Shown here in pieces: positions 1 through 11,162 of a stretch of 64,000 nucleotides of DNA. The DNA is from Bostrychus sinensis (taxonomy: Eukaryota > Chordata > Actinopteri > Gobiiformes > Eleotridae), in contig CM036243.1 in NCBI GenBank assembly GCA_020698575.1, forward strand, positions 26,333,403-26,397,402, written 5' to 3'. Under the pieces are notes generated by a model. The model was not told the origin of the DNA. It saw only the letters and a program-made list of their open reading frames with translations, and searched no databases. Within the stretch, counting starts at the first letter, position 1, and each line of letters begins with the position of its first letter. The position numbers were made by a program, and so were the translations under genes.

Positions 1-361
1 TGTACCAAATCTTTTGATACCCATGTTACAAAAAATGTAATTCTGTATAGATTTGCAGACTAAGAGCAGTAATGGAAGGCTTGATTAATGTAATTAAAAA
101 ATTTTTTTTTTAAGATTTTAAATAAATTCTATTCAAGTTTAAGAATCTCTACTAAATTCAGGATGTGTACACTCAAAATGTGCATACTTTGGAAGAGACA
201 ATTACATTTTAAATATAATTCTCATTACTTTCTGGACACAGCTTGTATGGAAATTATTTCTTACATAGTTGTTATTTGAGTAGAGCTGTGGGACGTATTA
301 GCATATGTTGACTGAAACTGCAGATATTGTAAATCCTCTGTGCCTTTGTCTTTGTCTCCAG
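1..361 (+). other. intron sequence of exosc9 at the window edge
   Basis: AT-rich non-coding DNA ending in a pyrimidine-rich acceptor (tttgtctccag) at 361. It belongs to the intron before the first visible exosc9 exon. I see no exon in it; the 5' exons of the gene lie to the left of the window. Confidence 0.7.
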
Positions 362-3300
362 ACAGTCAGAGCTGTCAGTGAAGCTAAACCGACAGCTGGA
401 GAGATGCTTCAGGAACTCCAAGTGCATTGACACAGAGTCTCTGTGTGTGATGTCTGGGGAAAAGGTATAAACACACTTAAACAATGAAAGAAAATTTGTA
501 GTCTCTGGGACTTTTTCTGATTAAAAAAAACATTAATTACAGGCTTGTTTTGTCCTCATTTTGCTTTTAGTCCTGCTCTTGTTAAAGCTTAATTTAATAT
601 GTAGACCACTAATCACTAATTAGTCCTGGTTTAGTCACTGGTGCATGTTTTTTTTTAACAGAAGTGCTTGCGCTTGTTAACCCAGTCCTGGCCTTAGTTC
701 TGGTCAGGCTCTTGTTCTATTTTAGGTCCAATTTAGTATGATATCGTCCTTGTTTTGTCTTAATTTGATTATGCATTTTTCTGGATTAATCACTAACTTA
801 TACTTTTGATTGGTCCTGGTTCATTTTCATTTTAGTTCTTGAAAAATTATTTTTGAAAAGCCAGATATTTTGAGAGGGTGGTACTCTGGTGGGGAATGTG
901 AAACCCCCTGAACTAACCAAATGATTTGTGTCTATGTTTAGGTGTGGCAGATCCGAGTAGATGTTCACACACTGAATCATGATGGGAACCTGATGGATGC
1001 TGCCAGTATCGCTGCCATCACTGCTCTGTGCCACTTCAGACGTCCGGATGTGTCCATACAGGGAGAGGAAATCACTGTGGTGAGTTTCAAGCACATAAGA
1101 TGAACATACTGTAAATATATTTTTAATTTGGAGACACAAATTTGGTCCATTTTGATAAAAAAAAAAATATTATATACAATAAGACAATAAAAAAACATTA
1201 GGGAAACTCTCTTTGTACCATGTCTTGTCAACAATTTTTGACACTTGAGACTGTGTTTGTCTGACTTGTGTTTGTTCTTGACTCTCTTTAGTACAGCCCA
1301 GAGGAGAGAGATCCTATACCACTCAGTATCTACCACATGCCCATAAGTGTGAGCTTCTCCTTCTTTCAGCAAGGGTAAAAACAAAAATAAAATGATAAAT
1401 CTCACCTGCCTCAATGCATTTTTGTATTCAGAGTTATAATTTTTATTTTTGAAAGCTCATAGTTTCTATGTATGTCCAGGACCTATCTGCTGGTCGACCC
1501 ATGTGAGCGCGAGGAGCGGGTCATGGATGGGCTCCTGATGATTGCTATGAACAAACACAGAGAGATCTGCTCCATTCAGTCCAGTGGAGGAATTATGCTG
1601 CTGAAAGAACAGGTGGGCAAAGACTTGGATAATCAGAGAATATTGTAGTTTTTTATAATTAGCACATGACCTGTTTTTGAGCTTCTGATGAGTTAATTTG
1701 ATAGGTGTGTAATTAATAATTTAATAGTTCTTATTATCACTGTGCAATTTTCTGTGGCTTTAGCAATGTGTATGCTAATGTACAAGCTAAGGCAGTGATT
1801 CTCCAACATTTCACTCCAAGTAGCTATGAAAATATCTGGCTTTACAAATACTATTTAAATGAGCTAAAATCAGCCTAAACTAAGACTACGCCAGGCCTAA
1901 GCCAGGCCTAAGCCAGGCCTAAGCCAGGACTAAGCCAGGACTAAGTCAGGACTAAGCCAGGACTAAACATGGTCTAACCCAGATCTAAACAGGCCTAGAC
2001 CAATATTTAAACAGGTCCAAACAAGGTCTAAACCAGGTGTACACTAGGACTAAACCAGGTCTTAATCTGGTCTAAACCAACACTAAACCAGGTCTGATTA
2101 AATAATAATAATAATAATAATAATAATAACCAAGCATGATTAAATAAAACTGTGTCAAACTTTTACCAGTTTGAGACCCACTGTTGTAAGGCATAGCTTG
2201 AATAGTTGAGTTGACAATCTTTGGTGATGAAGCACTTGTTTCCATTTGGCTTTTTCTTCTGGGTTTGCTACAGCTTGTGATTCATGCAGTGATTTGTCCT
2301 AGGTTTTACGTGGAATGTCATTCCTGACATAACCCTCTCTATTTATCGGGGTTAGGACCAGCTTGTGACCCTTTGTGGCTGGATTTTAATAATGAAGCAT
2401 TTGCCATAAATATTTTAGGTCACCATTTGACAAGATTACTGTATCTGCAACTTTTTCTCCTTTATCAAGAAAAACATATTGACTACGCATTTACACTGCA
2501 AACGCAAATCAAGTACATCTTATTTTCAAGCCATAAGTCCAAGAGAAAAACAAGATTATTATTTGATTATTAAAGTCTGTAGGTTTTATTCAGGTTACAG
2601 GTGTGAAAATGTATTTAATTACTAATCTGTGTAATAATAAATAAAATCCTTTCAAATTGTTGTTGTCTTGGTGCAGGTTTTGAGATGCAGTAAAATCGCC
2701 AGTGTCAAAGTGTCTGAGATTACAGAGCTCATCAGCAAAGCCCTTGAAAACGACAAGAAAGCCAGGTGACCTGCCAACATCTCATTAAACTTTACATAAA
2801 ATGAGGATAGAAACATATAATTGTACTTTTGCACTTTTTGTTTTCCAGGAAAGCAGGCCAGAGGTGTGGTTTTGCAGAGTCGATGCCTCAGGAGCGAATC
2901 ACAGCCCTGAAAATGGATGAGACTCCAGTCGAGACGAAAGATGTGACAGAAAAAGCTGAAGACATAGTCAAGAAAACAGAAGCCCCACCTCAAACGTATC
3001 CTATGTTAAAGATAATAACAAAAAACATACGAGAGGAAATCTCATATTCGACAAGTGCACTGACCTTTTTTTCCAAGTAATTTGCAGCTGGATTCCTAAT
3101 TTTCTACTATGTTGTTTTAACATTAGTAGCCATTATTCTTTTAATATTGACTATTCTATCTGCTTGAATATGGAAATCACTCCATCTCAAACCACAGTGG
3201 CCTCAGATGGTCAAACTAAACAATCCCAATCGGAGGGCACACATATTTCAAGGCAAGTGAAAGTACATTAAACAGGTCTGAACAAAGTCTAAAACAGAAC

Positions 3301-4330
3301 TAAACCAGGTCTTTACCAAGGTTTAAACCAGGTCTAAACCAGGGTTAGCCCAAACTAAAGCATGACTAAATAAAACTTTCTCAAACTTAAACTAAATTAG
3401 GACTTGAACTGCAAAAGACTACTGAGTATGACCAGAAGAAGCCTGCGTACCACTAGAGACACCTGTTCCTAATGTTCTGCTTTGCTGTTTTAACATTAGT
3501 AGCCATTTTCCTTGTCAATGCAAGTCAAAGTATATTAACAAGAACCTGTTATTGCTGATCTAAAGCCATTTCAGCTTCAAACCTCAGGAATGCCAAAGTT
3601 TATAGAAAAAAATACAACATAAGGGGATTGAATACAGTTTTAAAGACTATATACATTTAAATAATATTCAATGTCATTTCAGTTACTGTAGAAGTACTTT
3701 ACTTGTAGTTCAGGACCATAGGAGTCCTCTAGAAGCTTTTTTTCTGGTTTGGGACCTTAACCACAGTTTTGTCAGGGTGCCTTCTCCGTTAGTGCCTGCT
3801 CCTGGGGTGGGTCAGGTGGGACAGGGGCTGCAGAGCACCTGGGGTCTGGAGGAGGATGATGATGACAACGATGATGATGACGACAACAACAACGAAGAGG
3901 CAATGGTACTCGAGGAACAACCCAGAAAGATGTTCAGCCAAGGTGGGAGCAATAAATGTTTGCTTCAGACAAGAAAACCGTCAAAGATCATTACATTAGA
4001 TATATACACACAGTTAATTGGCAATATCTTAATCACTTGAGTAAAAATGAGGGTGCATGCTGGAAAAAGCTTTGTTATTCATCAGTCATTGCAGAAAAAT
4101 AACATCCAAGCAAAGCCGTAAGTTTAAATATATTTTTACAGGGGACGTTGTTGAGATATCCGACAGTGAAGAGGAGGAAGTTGTGATACTCCACCCAGAA
4201 AGAACAGCCAAAAAGTGAGCGTTGTCTTTGATTTTTTGAAGTCAGTGTAAAAATGCTAACTTTAACACCATTTCTTTTCAGATCCAGCTCTCACCCGAAG
4301 GGGGCAGCATCATCAAAGAAAAAAACATGA
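362..4330 (+). CDS. exosc9: Exosome complex component RRP45 (EXOSC9), 3' nine coding exons; 5' end outside window
   Basis: EXOSC9 (PM/Scl-75) is an RNase PH-like subunit of the six-membered ring of the RNA exosome, which processes and degrades RNA in nucleus and cytoplasm; the animal ring is catalytically inert and acts as a scaffold. Exons read: 362-464, 942-1079, 1292-1374, 1480-1612, 2677-2765, 2849-2995, 3776-3942, 4142-4214, 4282-4330 (TGA), all with AG/GT borders and continuous frame. Diagnostic stretches are SKCIDTESLCV, VWQIRVDVHTLNHDGN, DAASIAAITALCHFRRPDVS and REICSIQSSGGIMLL, all in the RNase PH fold, then GFAESMPQERITALKMDETP. Exon 7 has a fish-style acidic run of Asp, Glu and Asn in place of the looser acidic tail of mammals. 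Exon 8 has VVEISDSEEEEVVIL, which looks like a SUMO-interaction motif, and the protein ends in a short basic tail (SSKKKT). Only the first part of the RNase PH domain is missing. Identification is firm. Confidence 0.96.
540..900 (-). repeat. degenerate CAGGxCTAAxC-type repeat, minus-strand copy
   Basis: In an exosc9 intron. It carries scattered units such as tagtcctggttt and ttagttctggtcagg, the reverse complement of the CAGGACTAA units at 1880-2095. It also shares the block around 'atatctggctt' (minus strand, near 860) with that element (plus strand, near 1835). It is probably an old copy of the same non-autonomous element in opposite orientation. Ends not resolved. Confidence 0.5.
1793..2183 (+). 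mobile_element. non-autonomous hAT-like element with an internal CAGGxCTAAxC minisatellite
   Basis: Left end CAGTGATTCTCCAAC and right end, read inward, CAGTGGGTCTCAAAC form short terminal inverted repeats of hAT style. The flanking 8-mers agctaagg and ttgtaagg share five bases (taagg), which suggests an eroded 8-bp target duplication. The inside is mostly 11-13-bp units of the form ccaggactaag(c), followed by (AAT)n at about 2101-2130. It lies in the exosc9 intron between exons ending at 1612 and starting at 2677. No coding capacity. Confidence 0.6.
2270..2395 (+). repeat. dispersed fish repeat, also at 47790-47900
   Basis: Contains 'cattcctgacataaccctct ... tttatcggggttaggaccagcttgtgac' (broken here), which matches 'cttcctgacacagccacctcc ... 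gggaccagctcatcaatt' near 47810-47880. Both resemble a widespread fish repeat with a 'ttcctgacgcaaccc' core. Family name not known to me; boundaries approximate. Confidence 0.45.
3240..3420 (+). repeat. degenerate CAGGTCTAAAC repeat cluster
   Basis: Run of units such as aaacaggtctgaac, aaccaggtctttacc and aaaccaggtctaaacc, of the same family as the array inside 1793-2183. It lies in the intron before the acidic exon of exosc9. No terminal repeats recognised. Confidence 0.5.
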
Positions 4331-4589
4331 ATTAAACGCTATTGGAAAAGTTGTCTTATTTTCATTGAGCTGGTCCTTTTGATACACTGAAAATTAGTTT
4401 GTTTACTGAATTTAAAATGTGTATATTTAAACAGTACTTGGATAAATTTGTGTAACTTTTCTACCCCACAATGTCATAGAAGGACAGTCTGAACTTCACA
4501 CATCCAATGAGTTATATTTACTGTTCAGAATATGACATTATTTTGTTATGGTTTTAGGTCAATTCAAATCTCCAGAAAGACAAAAAGTT

Positions 4590-4661
4590 AGGTTCCACCG
4601 AGATTTGAACTCGGATCGCTGGATTCAGAGTCCAGAGTGCTAACCATTACACCATGGAACC
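4590..4661 (-). tRNA. tRNA-Gln (anticodon CTG)
   Basis: 72 nt, no intron. The acceptor stem GGTTCCA pairs with TGGAACC, the anticodon loop reads CTCTGAA (anticodon CTG), and the T loop is TTCAAAT. It matches the usual vertebrate tRNA-Gln, including discriminator T. On the minus strand it is followed within 4-8 nt by TTTTT, a pol III terminator (plus-strand aaaaa at 4582-4586). Confidence 0.96.
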
Positions 4662-4972
4662 ACTACGGTTAGTGTGCGTGAAATTTTAATAGATAATTCA
4701 TATCTCTACCTTTCATGAAACAGATTTATAATGTATTGTAAATGTATTGTATTGTAAATGTATAATTTAGTCAACTGTATGAATGTATCCCTGCTAGTAT
4801 AAAGTGAATGTTTGGCGCGTGTACTGTTGCTAGCTTAGGATTTATCAGACTAAAGTACTCACAGAAAATCCACGAATCACATTAGGTCGATACTGAGGTC
4901 CGAGGGTGGGAAAAATAACATACCACGTTGCAGCTTTTCATCTTTTAAGATCAGAAAAAAGAAGAAAAACAG

Positions 4973-5046
4973 TGGCCCGTACGGGGATCGAACCCGCGAC
5001 CTTGGCGTTATTAGCACCACGCTCTAACCAACTGAGCTAACCGGCC
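4973..5046 (-). tRNA. tRNA-Ile (anticodon AAT)
   Basis: 74 nt, no intron. Acceptor stem GGCCGGT with ACGGGCC (one G-U type pairing at the inner end), anticodon loop TGCTAATAACG (anticodon AAT, read as IAU after editing), T loop GTTCGATCC. It matches vertebrate tRNA-Ile-AAT. A TTTTT terminator follows on the minus strand (plus-strand aaaaa at 4965-4969). It is 311 bp upstream, on its own strand, of the tRNA-Gln gene. Confidence 0.96.
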
Positions 5047-5095
5047 AGGTACAAGATGATGTAACGCTGTTTCTCAGAAATCCTTGTACTTGTGT

Positions 5096-5114
5096 GGGTG
5101 GGTGGGGTGGGGGG
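5096..5114 (+). other. G-quadruplex motif in the 5' flank of tRNA-Ile
   Basis: GGGTGGGTGGGGTGGGGGG: four G-runs separated by single T residues, the strongest class of intramolecular G4 motif. It starts 50 bp upstream of the tRNA-Ile 5' end and directly abuts the hairpin at 5115. Confidence 0.7.
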
Positions 5115-5157
5115 CACGTGTCCCAGTCTCTGGTCTAACCAGAGACTGGGACACGTG
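5115..5157. repeat. perfect 20-bp inverted repeat with 3-nt loop
   Basis: Arm cacgtgtcccagtctctggt (5115-5134), loop cta, then the exact complement (5138-5157). Each outer end is a CACGTG E-box. It could extrude as a cruciform or form an RNA hairpin. Origin unknown. Confidence 0.85.
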
Positions 5158-5268
5158 TGGCGTGTGAGTACGTGAGAGAGGTGGCGTGTATGCCTCACGG
5201 TGAATGCCTGAGAGCCCTGGCTATAGAGGGCGGCCTTGAATCCGTAGAACCGAGTCAAGACGCAAGTC

Positions 5269-5728
5269 ACCTGCCTGTGCTCACCTGCCTGCTCTCACCT
5301 GTCTGTGCTCACCTGTCTGCTCTCACCTGCCTGCTCTCACCTGCCTGCTCTCACCTGCCTGCGCTCACCTGCCTGCTCTCACCTGTCTGCTCTCACCTGC
5401 CTGCTCTCACCTGTCTGTGCTCACCTGCCTGCTCTCACCTGCCTGCGCTCACCTGCCTGCTCTCACCTGTCTGCTCTCACCTGTCTGCTCTCACCTGCCT
5501 GCTCTCACCTGCCTGCTCTCACCTGCCTGCTCTCACCTGTCTGCTCTCACCTGTCTGCTCTCACCTGCCTGCTCTCACCTGCCTGCTCTCACCTGCCTGC
5601 TCTCACCTGTCTGCTCTCACCTGCCTGCTCTCACCTGCCTGCTCTCACCTGCCTGCTCTCACCTGTCTGCTCTCACCTGTCTGCTCTCACCTGCCTGCGC
5701 TCACCTGCCTGCTCTCACATGTCTGTTC
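5269..5728. repeat. 14-bp minisatellite, about 33 units
   Basis: Unit CTGCCTGCTCTCAC with common variants CTGTCTG and TGCTCAC/CGCTCAC. The unit has no stop codon in any plus-strand frame, so three long overlapping reading frames run through it; these are artefacts. Nearly every unit contains CACCTG, an E-box core. On the minus strand the same bases read GCAGGTGAGA, a consensus 5' splice site. Confidence 0.92.
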
Positions 5729-7029
5729 CCTCACTCTCTGCCCCGAGCCCCGCCTGCTCTTCTGAGGACAGCAGCGGCCTTCAGCCCAGCCTTTCTTAAA
5801 GGCTTAAAACTTCACTCGTGACCGCGTTTTCTGAAAAAAATAAATAAATAAAAGTTCATACACGCCACCGCACCTCTCTGTTTATTCCGTTTGTGTCTTC
5901 ATTGGTCTCCGACTCCACGCACTTCTCTGTTACTTGAAGAGCAGCTTTTGAACTAAAAGCTGAGAAATGAAATAATTTAGTTTAGACGTTTAGTGCAGTG
6001 ACAATGATTTTTTGTCATCTGACACTTGATCAGTTGCGGAGCAATGATTATAAATAGCTTACTAAAATAAAAAGTGCAGCATTAATAGTATATTTACTGT
6101 ATTTGCAAAAACTTTAGACAGTTTAGACATTTATATAGTTTTTGTTCTGCAGCCTCTAATCTCCACAGTAAAGTCTAGAGTCCCTATTACATAAACATCT
6201 CATGATAGTCAATGTTTTATCTTGATTCTTGTAGTGGAATAAAACCATAAAATGTACCCACACTTTACTTCAACCTGGAGCCAGCTGAAAGTATTATGTT
6301 GTATAAAATGCACCAGAATGCAGGAAATTACATCTGTTTTGTTCAACCCCCCCACAAACCATAGTGTCATACTCTTACAATAGAGAGATCCACAGGAACA
6401 CCTGCTTCAAGACATACAAATATAATAATACACCTCACAGATCAGAGATGACCTATTTTTGTATAGATGTTAAACATGTGTTGACCCCTACCCATCTTGC
6501 CAAACAAAGTTCAGGCTCAGAGATTTTTTTAGCTTTAACCCCTGTAGTAAATACATTTCCTCTCTGGGACATTTGGCTCAGGAACAGTGCGTGAGGAGCT
6601 TACCGTCCTTTAGACTTTTTAAATCAAAATCTTTCAGCTCATGGAAGACCTGCCCAGGGCTTCCTTCCACCCCGTTCCCCATGCTGAGCTCAATAAAAGT
6701 GAAACTTCTTTGGTAAACGATGACAATATGATGCCAACGCAGCTAGGGGCCCCTCAGTGTCTTACTTCACCTCACAGCCTCGTGCCTTTACCCGAACATG
6801 ACCTCTACATTTAACCCTTTCCACAGGTCAGAGGTCAGCCCACCTGCTGCCTGAGGCTGACCCACAGGGGAAGCTGCAGACTGCAATGCACAGAAAACAG
6901 AATCACAACAAAAGGTTACAAAGAAGTCATCTGGCTGGTGTTACAGAAGCCGTAGTTTCCGTTTGGATGAGAGGTAAAATGTCTTCAACTTTAAAAACCA
7001 AGTCCAGTGTGCCACATGTGCCAGCGCTG

Positions 7030-7430
7030 CTCGCTTCCAGCGGCCTAAGGTAGTAATGAGGGGCCCCAGTGCAGGTTTATAGAATGGGCCCTAAAGTTAT
7101 TTAACACATTGGGGCAGTCTATATGTCATACAATATACTTTTAAGTTTTTAAAAGAGCAAAATATAAAAATATTCAAACGTCAGTGCGAGAAAATAAGAT
7201 GTTTAATTCTGTTAATAACTAAACTTTTTCAGCATTAAGTAAAAATGTAAAGGAATTATGTGTATCAAACGTTTGTATTCTTTTTTAATCATAAGAAAAG
7301 CTGTTTTTTTAGCCAGTCTGTTGTGTACTGCCCTGACTAAACATAACCCACTACTATAGGACACTCAGTGGGGCCCCTCATGTCCTGGGCCCCATTGCAG
7401 CTGCACAGACTGCACTGCCTAATGTTACAC
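7030..7430. mobile_element. probable non-autonomous DNA transposon with GGGGCCCC-rich ends
   Basis: The left side reads gaggggccccagtgcag and the right side, inverted, ends in atgaggggccccactgag. A further 'gggccccattgcagctgcac' block lies at 7389-7408, a sequence I associate with fish dispersed repeats. The interior is AT-rich and non-coding. Exact ends and target duplication not resolved; a related stretch (ctaggggcccctcagtg) occurs at 6743-6759. Confidence 0.4.
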
Positions 7431-7829
7431 CCTTTCTCCCTTCTGTTTGGTTTATGAAGGAAATCAGGGGAAGCAGCCTTGGGACATTTCTCTCACTTCG
7501 CTTAAAGGCAGACAGCTACACAAAGCGTTTTATTCAGTGTTCAATACAATTTTCCACTGATGTCATTATTGCGCAAAATTTCTCTGGGGTTCAAAATGTT
7601 TCAAATCTCAGTCATATGGGAGCAGCTTTGTGAACTGTAGCAATCAGGTACTTGAAAAAAAAATTAAAAGAAATTAAAAAAAAAAAGTTTGCAGCTTTGC
7701 CACATGAAAACCACACAACTTTTGTGTATGTTTTGCTTGCCCTGTCATGATGTATCTTTGTGCCATATTTGGTGATTCTATGATAACTTTTTTGTGTTGC
7801 TTGGTCCCACTGGCGCAGTGTTATCAATG

Positions 7830-7990
7830 TTTATTTTTATTTATTTATTTATTTTAGAAGGGACAATGTACATTAATCAACATTAAACAATGTAAATGCA
7901 CCCGAGTTAGCTAAATTAGGCTAATTTTCATTGGTAGTCCCTTTGCCAGTTGTAAAAAGGCAACCTTAAGAAAAAAAAACACAAGCAGCA
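7830..7990. repeat. (TTTA)n tract followed by a dispersed repeat
   Basis: ttatttatttattt at about 7840-7855 leads into 'agaagggacaatgtacatta atcaacattaaacaatg', a sequence type common in fish genomes. No coding potential. Family not recognised. Confidence 0.4.
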
Positions 7991-10024
7991 TAAAATCACA
8001 TGGTAAATTAGACAATGTACTATAAGTTAACAATTAACAGCAAAATTAATTTACAATAATTCATCATTGGAGCATCAGTGTCCACACATCTGTTGCACCA
8101 ATTTGTAATAATTTATTGACTCAGTCACCCATTTAGCATCATTTGCCCTAAGTTTTCCCACCATCTACATAGTGCAGAATGTCATAAGTGTGTATGTGAG
8201 TGCCTGATGAGCGCTTTGTGCACTCTAAAATCTACATCAACAAAATATTCTCAGAAAATATATTTAAATTTAAATTTAAGTAAAATTTTCTGTAAAAAAA
8301 ACCCAAAAAAACCAAAAAGGTTTGCGTAAATTAACAAAATATTTTGCACCCCTGCTAAAGGGTTATGAAATCTACTCCATAGACAACAACTTTGATGCAT
8401 ATTGGTTAGGTCATAATAATATGATGTTTATAGTGGAGTCCAGATTTTCTGTTGGACTGTTTGCTGTCAAGGCTAAACTTACGCCTTTTGCAGTAATGCC
8501 AAAAAGTTATATCAATGTGGTACAGGGTGATCCCTGAGTAACGATGGTGGTATGTATTTGGTGTATTTGTTGACTGACTTATGACTCACATGTTCAGAAC
8601 TGTCTGGCCAGGCTTAAACTAAACTCTTACATATCATTATCACCACCCCAACGCCAAGTCTCAGCCAAGATCAGAGTGTACTCTCTACGGGAATGTATCA
8701 AAACAATTATAATATAGGTACAAGTTCAGTTGCACCCAGGGTAGGCTTAACATTGGTTATTGGTGTGTTCTGCCTCTGTCCGATAGCTGCTTTGATAGGC
8801 TCCAACTTTTTGTGACCTCATAAATCATATAAATGAGATGTCTTACTGGTCTTGTTCTTCAGAGCCCCATGTGTCCAAGACAAACTTGAGTTTAAATGTA
8901 TTTAAATCTTATAGTATATGAATGAGTAAAAGTCTTTTTTCTTTCTTTTTTTTTTTTTTTTTGTAAAAGCAGCAGTAGCAATAATAATAATAATAAAAAA
9001 GAGGTTCTCAAGAGTACAGATTTTGATATTCTTCCAGCTCTAACCTCTATCAAGCACAAGCTCAAGACCAAGTACTAGACCTATCCACTTGAACCACATG
9101 AAGCCTAAGTGTCATATCTGCCAGTTTTGAACAAACAACTTTGAATAACTATATTGTACTTTTGTGGTTTTATAATCCTGCTTCTAAACCCCTCAAGGCA
9201 TACTTCATCAAAGCTACAATTAGGAGTTACACACACACAGACAAACACACATGCAGCATAAACACACACAGTCTGGACAATGGAAAAGTACTGAACATGC
9301 ATCAGTGCGCAGCCCCCACAGCAACTATCAGCACACTGACATACACAAGCAGTCTATCACTGAAGCAGATTGAATAACATTTTAATAGTGCAAGATTAAA
9401 CTTGTCATCTGATCACTGAGCGCATATTGAGTGTCAGCATCCCAACCAAAACATTTACTGCTATGACTTTGCATTTGTTTTGATGGGATATCCAGATGCC
9501 TGATTAAATATGGGCGAGATATTTTAATGGATGTAGGTCTAATTATATCATTGCATTTGGCTAATGAAAGGTTTGATCTGTTTTTTTATTTGTTTATTTT
9601 TGTGTCAACTGCAAACTGCATTCTCTCCACAACATGTACTTAATTTAAAGATGTGTTTGATATCAGTAATTTACATCAAGCTCCACATCCATTCCATATC
9701 AATAACACATACAGACAATGGGGTTGCGGCAGCGTTAAGTGCCTATTTTTCACACTTTAAAGGGCAAACCATAGCCTGGCCAGCCACATTGACTCATTTT
9801 GTCAACTGTTTCTTGTTGTTTGTCTATCTATCCAATTTCCTTCAGAGGAAATTGTTCAGTTAATTGGGTGGTACTGCCCTATTGTGATCCAAATCATATC
9901 AAGAGTATTTCTTTAAATAAATTATATGTGTGTGTTTGAATAGAATACTGTATAAAGACATGATTGTTGACCTGTCTAGTATAAAAGCATAGTTAGTTTT
10001 CATTTCGTTAGTTTTCATAATCAG

Positions 10025-10078
10025 AGATAAGAAATGGTGTTCCTCAAGGCTCACTCTTGGGGCCACTAATACTTTTTG
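10025..10078 (+). pseudogene. LINE reverse-transcriptase scrap (RT motif around GVPQGS)
   Basis: Translates as NGVPQGSLLGPLILF, the conserved block found in L2/CR1/jockey-like reverse transcriptases. Nothing recognisable continues on either side, so this is a very short relic. A chance match is unlikely but cannot be excluded. Confidence 0.4.
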
Positions 10079-10891
10079 GAGAACTATTTAAAATTCACTG
10101 GAGATGATGAATTTGAGACAGTAAGGAAACATATATTTGGTTTCAACCTTTATTCTGACAGAACATTAACCCATTGGGATTTACAACTTTCAAAAACTGG
10201 ACCTTGCTAAATGGCAAGAGGGAACAGCTTTCAACCAAAGTTCAGTATACAAACACTGGAATTAATGGCAATCGACATGCATAATAGTATAAAACCAAAA
10301 TACATTTTAGAGTGAAATAAAATACAGAACAGACTTACTACTACGTTATATTATAAAAGTATCACAACTGTTCAGTACTTTGGTATACATATTTTCACAG
10401 ACTTCTAGACTGAAAAAAATGATACAGTTCACTTGAGATGTTGCACAATTTTAAGTTGCTCTGATTTTTAGGCACTTCCATCTTTGTTTTGTCAATCTGA
10501 TGTTTTAAGGCTGGAGTGTGTTTTTAACAAGGCCTTGGAAATCTAAATGTGGCTAAAGTGAAAATGCTGCATGTTCTGCAAAAAAGTTAGTTGAATTTAT
10601 TTGAATTTGAGATTAGCTAAAACATATATTTTCTCTCACAATGTATATCTTTTGATTAAAAAAATACAAAGTGTAAATTTACAAATCATGATAGGCTGTA
10701 CAGTAAAAGAGTATAATACATGTAAAAATCACATACACGTACAAAAGAGATGTGCTGTGTTTTGCACATGTCCCGCTTTGAGACACTTTGTTCACTGTTG
10801 TGTGCCACAGTATTGCTCTTGGTTTAATTGTTGTCAGGACTGTAGTAGGACAGCATTCCCACCGTGTAAGGCATATAAACAGTTACTAGAG

Positions 10892-11154
10892 TCGGGGTTC
10901 CCAAAGTGAGGGACTGAGGTGAGGGTCACAAGACAATTTCCAGAAATTGTTGAAAAAAAAAATTATGAAATTTGAATTATTTTTTCACAGAAAATAGTAT
11001 ATGTTTTTTAAAACTGTGAATAGTTTACAAATAAACTATGCAAATAATTAATATCAACCCTACATTTAAATGTTTTGCCCTCTGAGCTTATTATGAGGGG
11101 TTGCGAGTTGTTCGCACCGTTATTTTGTGGGTCTGAAAAGTTTGTGAACCTCTG
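10892..11154. mobile_element. 263-bp hAT-like MITE
   Basis: Left end tcggggttcccaaag and right end, inverted, CAGAGGTTCACAAAC form imperfect terminal inverted repeats. It is flanked by tactagag (10884-10891) and gactagag (11155-11162), an 8-bp duplication with one mismatch, as expected for the hAT superfamily. AT-rich interior, no ORF. Confidence 0.65.
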
Positions 11155-11162
11155 GACTAGAG

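Larger units (their letters stand above)
5729..10020. other. intergenic, no gene recognised
   Basis: AT-rich DNA with only short, unconserved reading frames. Two repeat-derived patches inside it are listed separately (7030-7430 and 7830-7990). A long T-run lies at 8945-8962 and an (AAT)n patch near 8980-8997. I see no exon, RNA gene or clear regulatory element. Confidence 0.6.

Noticed and set aside
977..1414. Minus-strand 145-codon frame across exosc9 exons
   Set aside because: Antisense shadow of two exosc9 exons with intron sequence between; no family match.
5269..5728. CRISPR-like array
   Set aside because: The units are contiguous 14-mers with no unique spacers, in an animal genome; a minisatellite.
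5157..5821. Three long overlapping plus-strand reading frames (202, 164 and 134 codons)
   Set aside because: They are translations of the 14-bp minisatellite, which has no stop in any frame. The repeating Leu/Ser/Pro/Cys peptides have no protein family character.
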